Positions 1 to 7,840 of a stretch of 64,000 nucleotides of DNA are shown piece by piece. Every line of letters begins with the position of its first letter. Position 1 is the stretch's first letter. The stretch lies in assembly GCF_024345375.1 (NCBI RefSeq), contig NZ_JAGQAZ010000001.1, forward strand, positions 248,001-312,000. Direction: 5' to 3'. This stretch comes from Cyanobium sp. WAJ14-Wanaka. Lineage in GTDB: Bacteria > Cyanobacteriota > Cyanobacteriia > PCC-6307 > Cyanobiaceae. The translations under genes and the position numbers were made by a program. The notes under the pieces are model-generated. The model was not told where the DNA came from, did no database searches, and saw only the letters and a list, made by a program, of their open reading frames with translations.

Positions 1-1
1 C

Positions 2-331
2 ATCTCCCAGGTGACCCCCGGCAGCGACCTCCAATCCCTGGGCAGTGCGGTGGCGGTTGGCGAGCAGCTACGCCGCACGGTGATTGCCCCAGAGGGCAGT
101 GGCCGCGTCGCCGACCTGGTGGAGGCCAGCGAGCGCAGCAGCGGTGGCCGCACCTTCTACGACATGGAATATGCGGTGCATCTGGACGACCGTGACCGCC
201 ATGAATTGGCCACGGTGGTGGTGGATCGGGGCAGGCTATACACCTTGGCCGCCAGCACCAACGAAATCCGTTGGCAGAAGGTGCAGGGGCTGTTCCACCA
301 GGTGATTGAGTCGTTCACCCTGCTGGTTTAG
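2..331 (+). CDS. psbP: PsbP family photosystem II protein (C-terminal part, cut by window start)
   Basis: PsbP/CyanoP-type lumenal protein that assists photosystem II assembly or oxygen evolution. Only the C-terminal ~109 codons are in the window; the frame is open to base 2 and the start lies upstream. The family pattern is visible: a segment FYDMEYAV, a strand-rich stretch ending in RHELATVVV, then RLYTLAAS and a final helix-strand region ending SFTLLV. The TAG stop lies just before an FAD oxidoreductase. The family call is firm; CyanoP versus another PsbP paralogue cannot be settled without the N-terminus. Confidence 0.85.
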   Translation: MSQVTPGSDLQSLGSAVAVGEQLRRTVIAPEGSGRVADLVEASERSSGGRTFYDMEYAVHLDDRDRHELATVVVDRGRLYTLAASTNEIRWQKVQGLFHQVIESFTLLV

Positions 332-350
332 GGCCCTGGAGCTCCCCGAT

Positions 351-1361
351 GTGGTGGTAGTTGGTGGCGGCCTGGCCGGTGGCCTATTGGCCTTGGCCTT
401 GGCGGAAGCTGGCCAGCGGGTGGTCGTTGTAGACGCCGATAAGGCTGCTGCCACGGGCCTGAGCTACGGCGGCGTGGTGGGCGACGCCGTGGCTGGCTGG
501 CAGCGGCTGCAACAACGCCACGGCGACCTGGGCCTGAGCAGCTGTCGGATTCATCGCTACGGGATCCACTGCCACGGGATCCACCGCCACGGAAACCCTC
601 CCCCGGAGCCCGCCACGGGGGGGGGCCGGGTAGATGGCCCTGTGTTTAGGAGCCGCCTGCCCCAAGCCCTTGCTGATGCTGGGGTTGGACTTTTGAGGGG
701 CGAGGTGCGCGGACCCCTATCGGCCCCGGGGCCAGGGGCCCCCTGGCGGCTTTGCCTGGGGGCGGATTCACCGCCGCTAGCTGCCCGAAAGGTGGTTTTG
801 GCGGCGGGTGCCCATTGCCGCACGCTGTGGCCCGCACTGCCTGATCGGCTGCGGAGCAGTTGGGCGGGAGTGCTCCAACTGGAGCAGGAACCCAGCCTCG
901 CCAGCGCTAACTCCCTGGGGAAAACGGCCCAGCTGGGGCGGGGCGATTTGCTGATCCCCCAGCGCTTTGCCCGCCTGGATCTTGAGGCCCGTGCCGCCGA
1001 GCTCACGGAGGCCGCATGGGTGGTTGATCCGGGCCTGGCGCCCTGGGGCTCCGGATCCTTGCTGGGCCAAATCAGCTGGGTGCCCCCGGGATTGGCTGCA
1101 GGGGTTGAGTTGGCAGATTCCCCCGATCCGGCGGTGATGGAGACCCACCTACGGGCCGGTGTGGCTGCTCTGGATCCGGCCTTGGCCCAGCTGCCGGGCA
1201 ATTTTCAGCAGTTGCCGGTGGCCTTTTGCATCGGATCCGAGCCCCTGGTGGGCCCCGTGGCCGATGCCCCCGGGCTCTGGGCGTTTAGCGGATTTAGTGG
1301 GGCCTTTAGCCAGGTGCCCCTATTGGTTGGCCAGATGGCGATGGCTGTTGCAAGCTGGTAG
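351..1361 (+). CDS. FAD-dependent oxidoreductase (glycine/D-amino-acid oxidase-like)
   Basis: Predicted flavoprotein of the DAO type. The N-terminus has the Rossmann dinucleotide motif VVGGGLAGG followed by an acidic end of strand 2 (VVDAD). The C-terminus carries a second FAD-contact-like stretch (GPVADAPGLWAFSGFSGAFSQ). About 336 aa, near the family size. The start is uncertain: GTG at 351 or 354 sits right before the Rossmann strand, while TTG at 306 would overlap psbP by 26 bp. Unusual: three 15-bp repeats near 549-594 encode a His-rich run (IHRYG, IHCHG, IHRHG) not expected in this fold. The substrate is unknown. Confidence 0.75.
   Translation: MVVVGGGLAGGLLALALAEAGQRVVVVDADKAAATGLSYGGVVGDAVAGWQRLQQRHGDLGLSSCRIHRYGIHCHGIHRHGNPPPEPATGGGRVDGPVFRSRLPQALADAGVGLLRGEVRGPLSAPGPGAPWRLCLGADSPPLAARKVVLAAGAHCRTLWPALPDRLRSSWAGVLQLEQEPSLASANSLGKTAQLGRGDLLIPQRFARLDLEARAAELTEAAWVVDPGLAPWGSGSLLGQISWVPPGLAAGVELADSPDPAVMETHLRAGVAALDPALAQLPGNFQQLPVAFCIGSEPLVGPVADAPGLWAFSGFSGAFSQVPLLVGQMAMAVASW
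549..594 (+). repeat. Three tandem 15-bp units coding a His-rich segment
   Basis: Three consecutive near-identical 15-bp units of the form GATCCACnGCCACGG (the first copy is diverged). They are translated as I-H-x-[YH]-G repeats inside the FAD oxidoreductase. The unit length keeps frame, so copy number could vary without breaking the gene. Confidence 0.75.
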
Positions 1362-1363
1362 GC

Positions 1364-2704
1364 ATGGTGGCCCCATCTGCAAACAGTCCGGATCCCTGGT
1401 GGCGCCAGCAATCCCGCCGGGTGGCGGCGCGTTGGCAGGGGCTCAGTGACCACGGCCAGGTGGGGGTGAGCCTGGCGGCGGTTGGCGGAACTTTGGTGCT
1501 TTGGGCCCTGTTCTGGCCAGTGCCCACCGAGGTGGATGGCATGGGCGTGCTGGTTTTTCCAGATAATGCAGGCATCCTCAACGCCCGTTCAGGCGGCCAG
1601 GTGCGAGACGTTTTCGTCAAGACCGGCCAGCGGGTTCAGCGCGGCCAGGTGCTGATGCAGCTCTATCTACCCGTGCTGGAGCGCCAGCTCGACCAACAGC
1701 GCGGCAACCTGCGCCAGCTTGAAAGAATCAACGAAAGGCTCGATGCCCGAGACTCCCTGCGCCTACTCACCGAGAAGCGCAGTCTTGACACCACCCTGGC
1801 CAAATATGCCGGCGATCGCCGCCGCTACGGGGTGCTGCAATCGACCTATGCCAGCAAACTGCGCAACCTGAATTGGTTGTCCAGCCGCGAGGTGGTAGCC
1901 CCCCTATCCAGCGAGGTGGTCTCGGCGGAACAGGGGCTCACAAACACCGGCGTCAGCCTCGACGACGTCAAGATCAACGAGAAGACCGCCCTGACCAACT
2001 ACCAGCAGGTCAAGCTCAACATCGAAAGCCAGGCCCTGCAGCGCCGTTATCAAATCGACGACCTCAAGCGCCAAATCAGGGTGACAGAGGCGAAAATCGC
2101 CTACGACGGCAAGGTGCAAGCCGAGCGCGACGGCACGGTGCTCGACCTGCAGGTGATCGCCGGCCAGACAGTGGGTACGAGCCAAAGGTTGGGCACCATC
2201 GGCCGCCCCGACCAGCCAAGGGCTAGCGATCGGCCCCTCCGGGCTGTGGCCTACTTCTCCCCAGCCGATGCCCGCAGGCTCCCCCTCGGATTGCCCGTGG
2301 AGGTGGTGCCGATGTGGAACCAGCGGGGCCGCTTTGGCGGCATCGTGGGCAAGGTCAAGCAGGTGCTCACCCTGCCCGCCACGGCAGACGACATCTCCAC
2401 AACCACCGGCAACAGCCAGCTCGCCCAGGAGCTAACCAAAAACGGCCCGGTGATGCGCACTGAGATTGAGTTGGACCGGGATCCCGCCAGCGTGGATGGC
2501 TACCGCTGGACCATCTCAGGCGGGAGCGGAGTTTTCCCGATTCGTGATGGTCTCACCATCTCCAGCCATGCCTATGTGGAGTGGCGTTCACCGATCACCT
2601 ACGTGATTCCTGGTCTGCGCTCGCTCACGGGCGGCTACCGCACCCCGGGGATTGATCTGCGCTGGAACCGGCCATTCCTGCGTCAACCAGGCACCCTCCC
2701 ATGA
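1364..2704 (+). CDS. HlyD-family membrane fusion (periplasmic adaptor) protein
   Basis: Predicted adaptor of a trans-envelope export system, 446 aa. There is a short cytoplasmic N-terminus, one membrane segment at about residues 33-53, and a lipoyl/barrel half-motif at about 75-100 (GGQVRDVFVKTGQRVQRG). A long helical hairpin with coiled-coil character covers about 105-235, and the second lipoyl half (GTVLDLQVIAGQTV) is at about 260. It most resembles adaptors of NHLP-type or type 1 secretion, but no ABC ATPase is adjacent. ATG at 1364 lies 3 bp after the preceding stop, and the gene ends in an ATGA overlap with the next small gene, so the three are probably cotranscribed. Confidence 0.85.
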   Translation: MVAPSANSPDPWWRQQSRRVAARWQGLSDHGQVGVSLAAVGGTLVLWALFWPVPTEVDGMGVLVFPDNAGILNARSGGQVRDVFVKTGQRVQRGQVLMQLYLPVLERQLDQQRGNLRQLERINERLDARDSLRLLTEKRSLDTTLAKYAGDRRRYGVLQSTYASKLRNLNWLSSREVVAPLSSEVVSAEQGLTNTGVSLDDVKINEKTALTNYQQVKLNIESQALQRRYQIDDLKRQIRVTEAKIAYDGKVQAERDGTVLDLQVIAGQTVGTSQRLGTIGRPDQPRASDRPLRAVAYFSPADARRLPLGLPVEVVPMWNQRGRFGGIVGKVKQVLTLPATADDISTTTGNSQLAQELTKNGPVMRTEIELDRDPASVDGYRWTISGGSGVFPIRDGLTISSHAYVEWRSPITYVIPGLRSLTGGYRTPGIDLRWNRPFLRQPGTLP

Positions 2705-2907
2705 ACCGTTTCAGGCTCCCCCGGCGTCTACCCCAGATCCATAACCCGCTGCTGCGGCAGGAATTTCCCTGGCTGGTGAGTGAGGTGGTTTTGCTGTTGA
2801 TCCTGTTCAACGCCAACCCGCCGGAACTGTGGTTCTGGTTGGTGGTGTTGGTGGTGGTGTTGCTGTATCGAATTGAGCGCTGGTGGTCTGCGCGGCCGGG
2901 AAGCTGA
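2701..2907 (+). CDS. Small membrane protein next to the HlyD adaptor
   Basis: A 68-aa protein of unknown function. The N-terminal third is basic (RFRLPRRLPQ); the rest forms two closely spaced hydrophobic segments (SEVVLLLILF and WFWLVVLVVVLLY) and ends in a basic tail. Its ATG overlaps the adaptor stop codon (ATGA), which indicates translational coupling and a role linked to that adaptor. It converges with the FUSC gene on the other strand, 4 bp away. Confidence 0.7.
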   Translation: MNRFRLPRRLPQIHNPLLRQEFPWLVSEVVLLLILFNANPPELWFWLVVLVVVLLYRIERWWSARPGS

Positions 2908-2911
2908 GCCC

Positions 2912-3970
2912 TCAACTGGCAATGGAGCGCCACTGCTGTTCGGTGCTCTCCAGGGTGTGGTCAATGCGGTTGAACACCATCAATCTCGAAGCCAGGGCAG
3001 TCAGCTGCTCGGCGTTGAGCTGCTGAGCCGCCGCCAGGGCCGTAGGTGTCTTGAGCAAATCCAGCCGCAGGATGGGGCTTGGCTGGGCGGGCGGCAGGGG
3101 CAGCTGGTGGGAATGGCTCAGCTGTACCTGCCACTGCAGCAACCTTGTGGCCACCTGCTCGGCAAATTCCACTCCGGCGGCCTCGAGTTCCTGGAGTCCC
3201 CACTCCTGCCACTTGGGTGCCTGCAGGCGGCGCAGCTCATCGAGATCCAGGATCAGGGCCTCACAGGTCTGGTCGAGCAGATCCCACATCCGGGCATGGG
3301 GGTGTTGGGCGGCCAAGGGCCCTAGCTCCATTAAGGCCCCCTTGCGTTGGTCGCGCATGCCAAAAAGGGTGGTTCGCAGGCTGCGAACCTGCTGGCCCAA
3401 TTTTTGACGCCTCACCCCTATGGGCAGCAGGGCTGCGGCATGGTCATTGGCCATCGACTCAAAGGTTTGGCCCAAATCCGCCAGCAGCTGCAGAAGCCCC
3501 TGCCGCTGCTGGATGCGGGCCCGCGATGGCCAAAAAAGGCGCAGGCTCAACAGGGCGATCAGGATGCCGAAGGCCGTCCAGAACAGGCGCAAGGTCAACC
3601 AGCTGTCGAGCTGCTGGTCATGGCTGAGCCAGCCCATCACCACCACAAAAAGGCAGACGCCGTAGCCAACGGTGAGCCGCATTGAGCCTGCGATCAGCCG
3701 TGCCAGCAGCAGGGCTAGGGGCAGGGCCACCATCACTGGCAAATGGCACCAGGCCCGATAGCCGAAGAACACGACAACGGCGCCAACCGCCGTGCCAATC
3801 AGTCGTTGGCGCCCCAGTTCGAGGGTGTTGCCGTAGTTGCCCACGGTCACACTCAGCACCGCTAGGGCGGCGTAGTAGCCAAAGGAAAGGCCGGTGATGG
3901 CTACAAAACCGTTGACCACCGTCACCGTGGCGGCTAGGCGCAGGTTGTCCCTTAGGGCTTGGCTACTCAT
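2912..3970 (-). CDS. FUSC-family membrane protein (aromatic-acid-exporter-like)
   Basis: Predicted inner-membrane protein of the FUSC/aromatic acid exporter superfamily, 352 aa. An N-terminal block of about six membrane helices (GYYAALAVLSVTVGNYGNTL, ALPLALLLARLIAG, VGYGVCLFVVVMGWL) ends in LFWPSRAR, followed by a long soluble helical region. It is a paralogue of the protein at 7837, which has the same DSW...FWPSRA pattern. ATG at 3970 was chosen because the longer frame upstream is low-complexity and the ATG overlaps the stop of an upstream open frame (ATGA). Substrate unknown; export of small organic compounds is an inference from the neighbouring HlyD and TolC-like genes. Confidence 0.75.
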   Translation of the reverse strand: MSSQALRDNLRLAATVTVVNGFVAITGLSFGYYAALAVLSVTVGNYGNTLELGRQRLIGTAVGAVVVFFGYRAWCHLPVMVALPLALLLARLIAGSMRLTVGYGVCLFVVVMGWLSHDQQLDSWLTLRLFWTAFGILIALLSLRLFWPSRARIQQRQGLLQLLADLGQTFESMANDHAAALLPIGVRRQKLGQQVRSLRTTLFGMRDQRKGALMELGPLAAQHPHARMWDLLDQTCEALILDLDELRRLQAPKWQEWGLQELEAAGVEFAEQVATRLLQWQVQLSHSHQLPLPPAQPSPILRLDLLKTPTALAAAQQLNAEQLTALASRLMVFNRIDHTLESTEQQWRSIAS

Positions 3971-4154
3971 CGGACCGTGGCCGAGAGCTGCCCAACTGCG
4001 GTTTTTAGAAGCGCACGACCATTGGCAAGCTGCTGCAGGACCCGGCACTGCTGGCCAATGGCGAGTACCAGCGGTTTCGATGCGCCCAGGCTGGTGGCGT
4101 GATCCAGCCAAATCTGGGCTTCGCTGGCTACGGGTTTGCCCTGATCAGGGTTGG
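3967..4154 (-). other. Start-less open frame between the TolC-like gene and the FUSC gene
   Basis: On the minus strand a frame in the +1 register of the TolC-like gene stays open across its TGA. It runs about 60 codons with ordinary helical composition (EAQIWLDHATSLG, VLAIGQQCRVLQQLA) and stops in an ATGA overlap with the FUSC start. It contains no ATG, GTG or TTG. The TolC-like gene ends CAA-CCC-TGA, so a +1 slip at CCC would join the two. It could instead be a sequencing indel, an old frameshift or chance. Confidence 0.4.
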
Positions 4155-5965
4155 CCGGGCTGCTTGCTACCCAACAGCAACTGCGGCTTGATTGGCAGGT
4201 TGGGGTCCGTGGGCATGGGCAGGAGTTCCCTCAGCAATTTGGCGTAGGTGATGTTGACGTTCACCGTCGCATTGAGCCGCTGCACCAGGCTGTTGATCAG
4301 ACGATCCTGGGTATTGGAGAGATTGAGCTCACTGTCGAGGCCGGTCAGGTAGCGCAGGCGCACATCCCGGAAGGCCTCGAGGGCTGCGGCCACCCCGCGG
4401 CGGGCGGAGCTCAGCTTGGCCAAGCTCGCTTCATGGTTGAAGAAGGCCTGCTCGATGCGCAGGCGGATGTCGTTGCGGCTGGCCGCATATTGCTGTGCCG
4501 TGGCCGCCTCCCTTCGCGCAAAGGCCCTTACCTGGCCTGCGGTGTTGCCCGCATCAAACAGCAGCCAGGTGAGGCTGAGCCCCACGGACCAATCCCAGCC
4601 AGTGGTGGTGGAGAGGGGCAGGGCGGTGGAGCCGCAACAGCCACCGCCACCAATGGTGAAGTCGCCCAGGCTGGTCTGGGAGCTGTTGCCACCGCCACTG
4701 GCGAACAGCGAAAGTTTTGGCAGCAGGCCAGCAGCGGTGGCCTGGCTCTGTTGGGCCAGGGCCGTGCGGGTGGCCAGGATTGCTTCCAATTCGGGATTGC
4801 CCCGGTAGGCCGCCAACAGGCTGGCTTCGAGATCCAGCGGCCAGCGGGGTTGCACCACGATTGGATCGCTGGCGCTAGGGGTGATTGAGGGGGGCAGGTT
4901 GAGCAGCACGGCCAACTGGCGCCGTGCCACGGCCCGGTCGGCCAGCGCCTGGATCAGGGTTTCTTCGTCGGAGGCCTGAATGGCGCGGCGGCGCAGCACA
5001 TTGAGCCTGGGCACCAGGCCGGCCTGCTTGAGGTCGAGGGTGTCCCGCAGGATCAGCAGGTCGTTGCGCAGGTTGGCGTCGTAGACGCGCACCAGTTGCT
5101 CGTCCTGCTGGAGCTGGTAATAGGCCTCACTCACCTGCAGCTGTAGGGAGCGCAGCTGGTTGGCGTAGGTGTTGCGCTGCTGATCCAGGCTGGCCCTAGC
5201 GGCCTTAACGGTGGGGGTGCGGGCAAAGTCGAGCAGTGCGTAGTTGAGCTGCAACCCCCCTTCAAAGCCCCATTCACCGGACGTGCCTGCCACGGAGCCG
5301 CCATTGGGCACATAAAAGGGGCCGGGAATGATCTGGCCTGCGGAGTCGCGCAAACCATTGGGATCAAAAAGCGGTCCAAAGCCCAGGTTGTTGTTTGGTT
5401 GGTTGGCGGTGGTGGTGCTGCGGCTGCGCTCATAGCCGCCATTGGCAAAGGCGCTGATCGTCGGCCAATAGCTGCCCATCGAGGCCTGGAAGCTGGCCAG
5501 GGAGGCGGCCACCTGCTCGCGCTGGGCCTGGAGGCTGGCGCTGTTGGCAAAGGCGATGGCCAGGGCCTGCTCCAGGCTCAGCCCAGCGATGCTGCCGGGC
5601 TTGAGCTGTTGGGCTGTTGGTAGGGCTAAAGGGGGGCTAGCCACCGAGTTGGCTGGCTGGATGGGCCCCGTGGCCGGTTGGTTGGCCTTGATCAGGTTGG
5701 CGGGCAACGGCGGGGTGCTGAGCACATCAGCCACCGGCTGATTTGGCTCACTGGGCAGCAGTTGATCCAGGCTGCGTAATTGGGCATCCAGCTTCTGCCA
5801 ATTGCGCTCGAGTAGCTCTGTACCCTTTCCCTGACTGGGCAAACCCGAGCCCTGACTGGGCAAACCCGGTTGATTGCCTGCAGGGATAGCCGCCTGAACC
5901 GGCAGTGCCCCAAGCATAAAAATGGCCAGGGCGCGGGAGCGGATCGCCAATGGGATGCAGATCAA
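4145..5965 (-). CDS. TolC-family outer membrane channel protein
   Basis: Predicted outer-membrane efflux channel, 606 aa. A hydrophobic signal-like N-terminus (IFMLGALPVQA) precedes a ~100-residue Pro/Gln-rich spacer. Two OEP-type helical repeats follow (first about 130-340, second about 360-590) with typical stretches such as LSLEQALAIAFANSASLQAQREQV and SEAYYQLQQDEQLVRVYDANL. The TTG start overlaps the stop of the upstream gene (TTGA), favouring that start and an operon with the channel-like membrane gene. The stop context CCC-TGA and the open +1 frame behind it are noted separately. Confidence 0.85.
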   Translation of the reverse strand: MICIPLAIRSRALAIFMLGALPVQAAIPAGNQPGLPSQGSGLPSQGKGTELLERNWQKLDAQLRSLDQLLPSEPNQPVADVLSTPPLPANLIKANQPATGPIQPANSVASPPLALPTAQQLKPGSIAGLSLEQALAIAFANSASLQAQREQVAASLASFQASMGSYWPTISAFANGGYERSRSTTTANQPNNNLGFGPLFDPNGLRDSAGQIIPGPFYVPNGGSVAGTSGEWGFEGGLQLNYALLDFARTPTVKAARASLDQQRNTYANQLRSLQLQVSEAYYQLQQDEQLVRVYDANLRNDLLILRDTLDLKQAGLVPRLNVLRRRAIQASDEETLIQALADRAVARRQLAVLLNLPPSITPSASDPIVVQPRWPLDLEASLLAAYRGNPELEAILATRTALAQQSQATAAGLLPKLSLFASGGGNSSQTSLGDFTIGGGGCCGSTALPLSTTTGWDWSVGLSLTWLLFDAGNTAGQVRAFARREAATAQQYAASRNDIRLRIEQAFFNHEASLAKLSSARRGVAAALEAFRDVRLRYLTGLDSELNLSNTQDRLINSLVQRLNATVNVNITYAKLLRELLPMPTDPNLPIKPQLLLGSKQPGQP

Positions 5966-6792
5966 CGCCTGGTTGGGCCAATTCTGCGCAGGGCAGATGC
6001 CCTTTGGCCCAGTGGGTGTTCAGATCGGGCTGCGGCTGTTTTTTGGCGGGGTTTGCCCAGAACCCCGGCAATGATGATGGCCAGGTAGAGCTGCCCCACG
6101 ATTGTGATGGCCACGCTGACGGTCAGGCTTGTGAGGCTGCCTGCTTTGAGCAGTGGGCTGCCGAGGGTGGTGAGGCTGGCGAAGGAGGCCCCAAGAATGG
6201 CGGGTGCATGGCGAATGCCATCGGGCAGGTTGGACGGGCTGGCCGCCAGGTTGAAGGCGGCAGGCTCCAGCACCAGCAGGGAATTCAGCACCACCCCGCC
6301 GATGAAGCCCACCAACAGATAACCGGCGGCTGCGCCCATCAATAGGTCGCCATTGAAGAGTGGTTCCGCCGCCAGGGAGTTGACCAGACCCCAAAGCATC
6401 TCGAGCATTAAGACCAGCCAGATCACCAGATGGGGTGCACTGAGCTGGACGGCTAGGGCAGGGTCCCAGACCAGGGCGGCCTGCCACACCACCTCAATTA
6501 CGAGCGCCGCCAGCCAACCAACCAAGATCAACTTGCGCCTGAGGAAAGCTCGACGCAGATAGCGACTAAGGGGGGCCGAGGATTTTTCGCTCTCCGTTCT
6601 CTTGAGGCGGTGTTGGGGCAACAGAGGTGAGGCCAGCAGCACATTTGTCCCGGCAATAACCAGATACACCAGGCCCACAAGGCGGGGCGCATGCTGTAGG
6701 GCCCGCAGGCTCACCAGGGCAAGCACCTCCACGGCCAGAAGGGTGCGGTAGTAGGCGTGGCGCTCTCGCAGCAGTTGGCTGATGACGGCCAT
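5962..6792 (-). CDS. Ion-channel-like membrane protein with degenerate pore motif
   Basis: A 276-aa integral membrane protein with about six hydrophobic segments. The C-terminal pair resembles the two-helix pore module of K+ channels: LLMGAAAGYLLVGFIGGVV, then a P-loop-like FASLTTLGSP, then VAITIVGQLYLAIIIAGVLG. The filter position reads TTLGSP instead of T-x-G-Y-G, so potassium selectivity is not supported. It precedes the TolC-like gene with a 4-bp overlap. Family relation is inferred from the pore-region pattern; the transported species is unknown. Confidence 0.6.
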   Translation of the reverse strand: MAVISQLLRERHAYYRTLLAVEVLALVSLRALQHAPRLVGLVYLVIAGTNVLLASPLLPQHRLKRTESEKSSAPLSRYLRRAFLRRKLILVGWLAALVIEVVWQAALVWDPALAVQLSAPHLVIWLVLMLEMLWGLVNSLAAEPLFNGDLLMGAAAGYLLVGFIGGVVLNSLLVLEPAAFNLAASPSNLPDGIRHAPAILGASFASLTTLGSPLLKAGSLTSLTVSVAITIVGQLYLAIIIAGVLGKPRQKTAAARSEHPLGQRASALRRIGPTRR

Positions 6793-6850
6793 GGTGGATC
6801 CAGCTCCACCCGATCATCCCAGCTAAAAGCCATAGCCTTGGCAAATCGCG

Positions 6851-7840
6851 TTGCTCGATTTCGTGCTGTCGGCCCGGGCCCTAAAGGCTGCGATCAAATA
6901 CGGCATTGCGGCCATGGCGGCGGCGGCAATTTCCGTGGCCACCAACCAGGTGGAGTTCATCTGGTATCCGCTCCTGGCGGTGGTTATGTGCATGGATGAA
7001 ACCGAAACCAGAGTGCTGGCGGCATCCCGCGCCCGGGTTTGCGGCACCATCGCCGGGGGCCTGGTGGCATTCCTTGTTCACCTCCTGATGGGGGGCTGGA
7101 TTGGCATCACCGTGACGATGCTGATCGTGGTTCCACTGTTGAGATTGCTGGGTTGGGGTGCGGGTATGGCAACGGCAATCGTTGTGGTTTCACTCCTATT
7201 TCTAGTGGCTGATTACAACAGCCTGGATTGGTTCTATGTATTGAATCGCACGGTTGATACCTTGCTTGGGGTGGTGGTGTCTATTTTGGTTAGTGCCTTG
7301 ATCTGGCCTGTTAACCGACTGGCTGAAATTAGGGCTCTAGATTCCCAACTACGTAGCGAGATTGGTAGCCGTCTTGAAGCTATTCAGCAGCTCCTTAAGG
7401 GCTCGGGAGGAGGAGCTATTGTTAAACTAGTACCCGTTAAGTCCCGCCGCTTGATCCTGCAGCTTGGCAAGTTAGTAAGTGATGAATTAAGCGCCAATCC
7501 GTTGGGATTGGGTCTAAAGCAGCGCTGGCGCCAGAGAAGCATTCTCTGGGAGCGGATAAATCACCACAGCATTCAGGTGCAGCGCTTGGCGGAGCTGCTG
7601 CCCGAGGGAGTGATGGCCCACGTAAGTACCCCCTGGATCGAAAATCTTCCCAGTCTCTTGCATCCCTCTGCTGGTTCGGAGTGCTCCCCCTTGCCCCAGC
7701 GCCAGAGCTTGGTGCGCTTAGCTGACCAGCTACGGATTTCTCCCCTGCTGTTGCTTTCCCTAGACGATGAATTACAGCGCTTGGTGAAAAGCATCCATAG
7801 CTTGGGGCTGGCGGGCTCAACCTCCTTGGCCCGCCCGTGA
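6851..7840 (+). CDS. FUSC-family membrane protein (first of an overlapping pair)
   Basis: A 329-aa inner-membrane protein. The N-terminal half has about six membrane helices with the family-like MCMDETETRVLAASRARVCGTIAGG loop; the C-terminal half is soluble and helical. The TTG at 6851 is the longest start; GTG at 6863 is an alternative. The gene ends in GTGA, shared with the start of the next FUSC gene, so the two are likely translated together and may form a complex. Base composition around 7200-7450 looks more AT-rich than the neighbours. Confidence 0.7.
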   Translation: MLDFVLSARALKAAIKYGIAAMAAAAISVATNQVEFIWYPLLAVVMCMDETETRVLAASRARVCGTIAGGLVAFLVHLLMGGWIGITVTMLIVVPLLRLLGWGAGMATAIVVVSLLFLVADYNSLDWFYVLNRTVDTLLGVVVSILVSALIWPVNRLAEIRALDSQLRSEIGSRLEAIQQLLKGSGGGAIVKLVPVKSRRLILQLGKLVSDELSANPLGLGLKQRWRQRSILWERINHHSIQVQRLAELLPEGVMAHVSTPWIENLPSLLHPSAGSECSPLPQRQSLVRLADQLRISPLLLLSLDDELQRLVKSIHSLGLAGSTSLARP

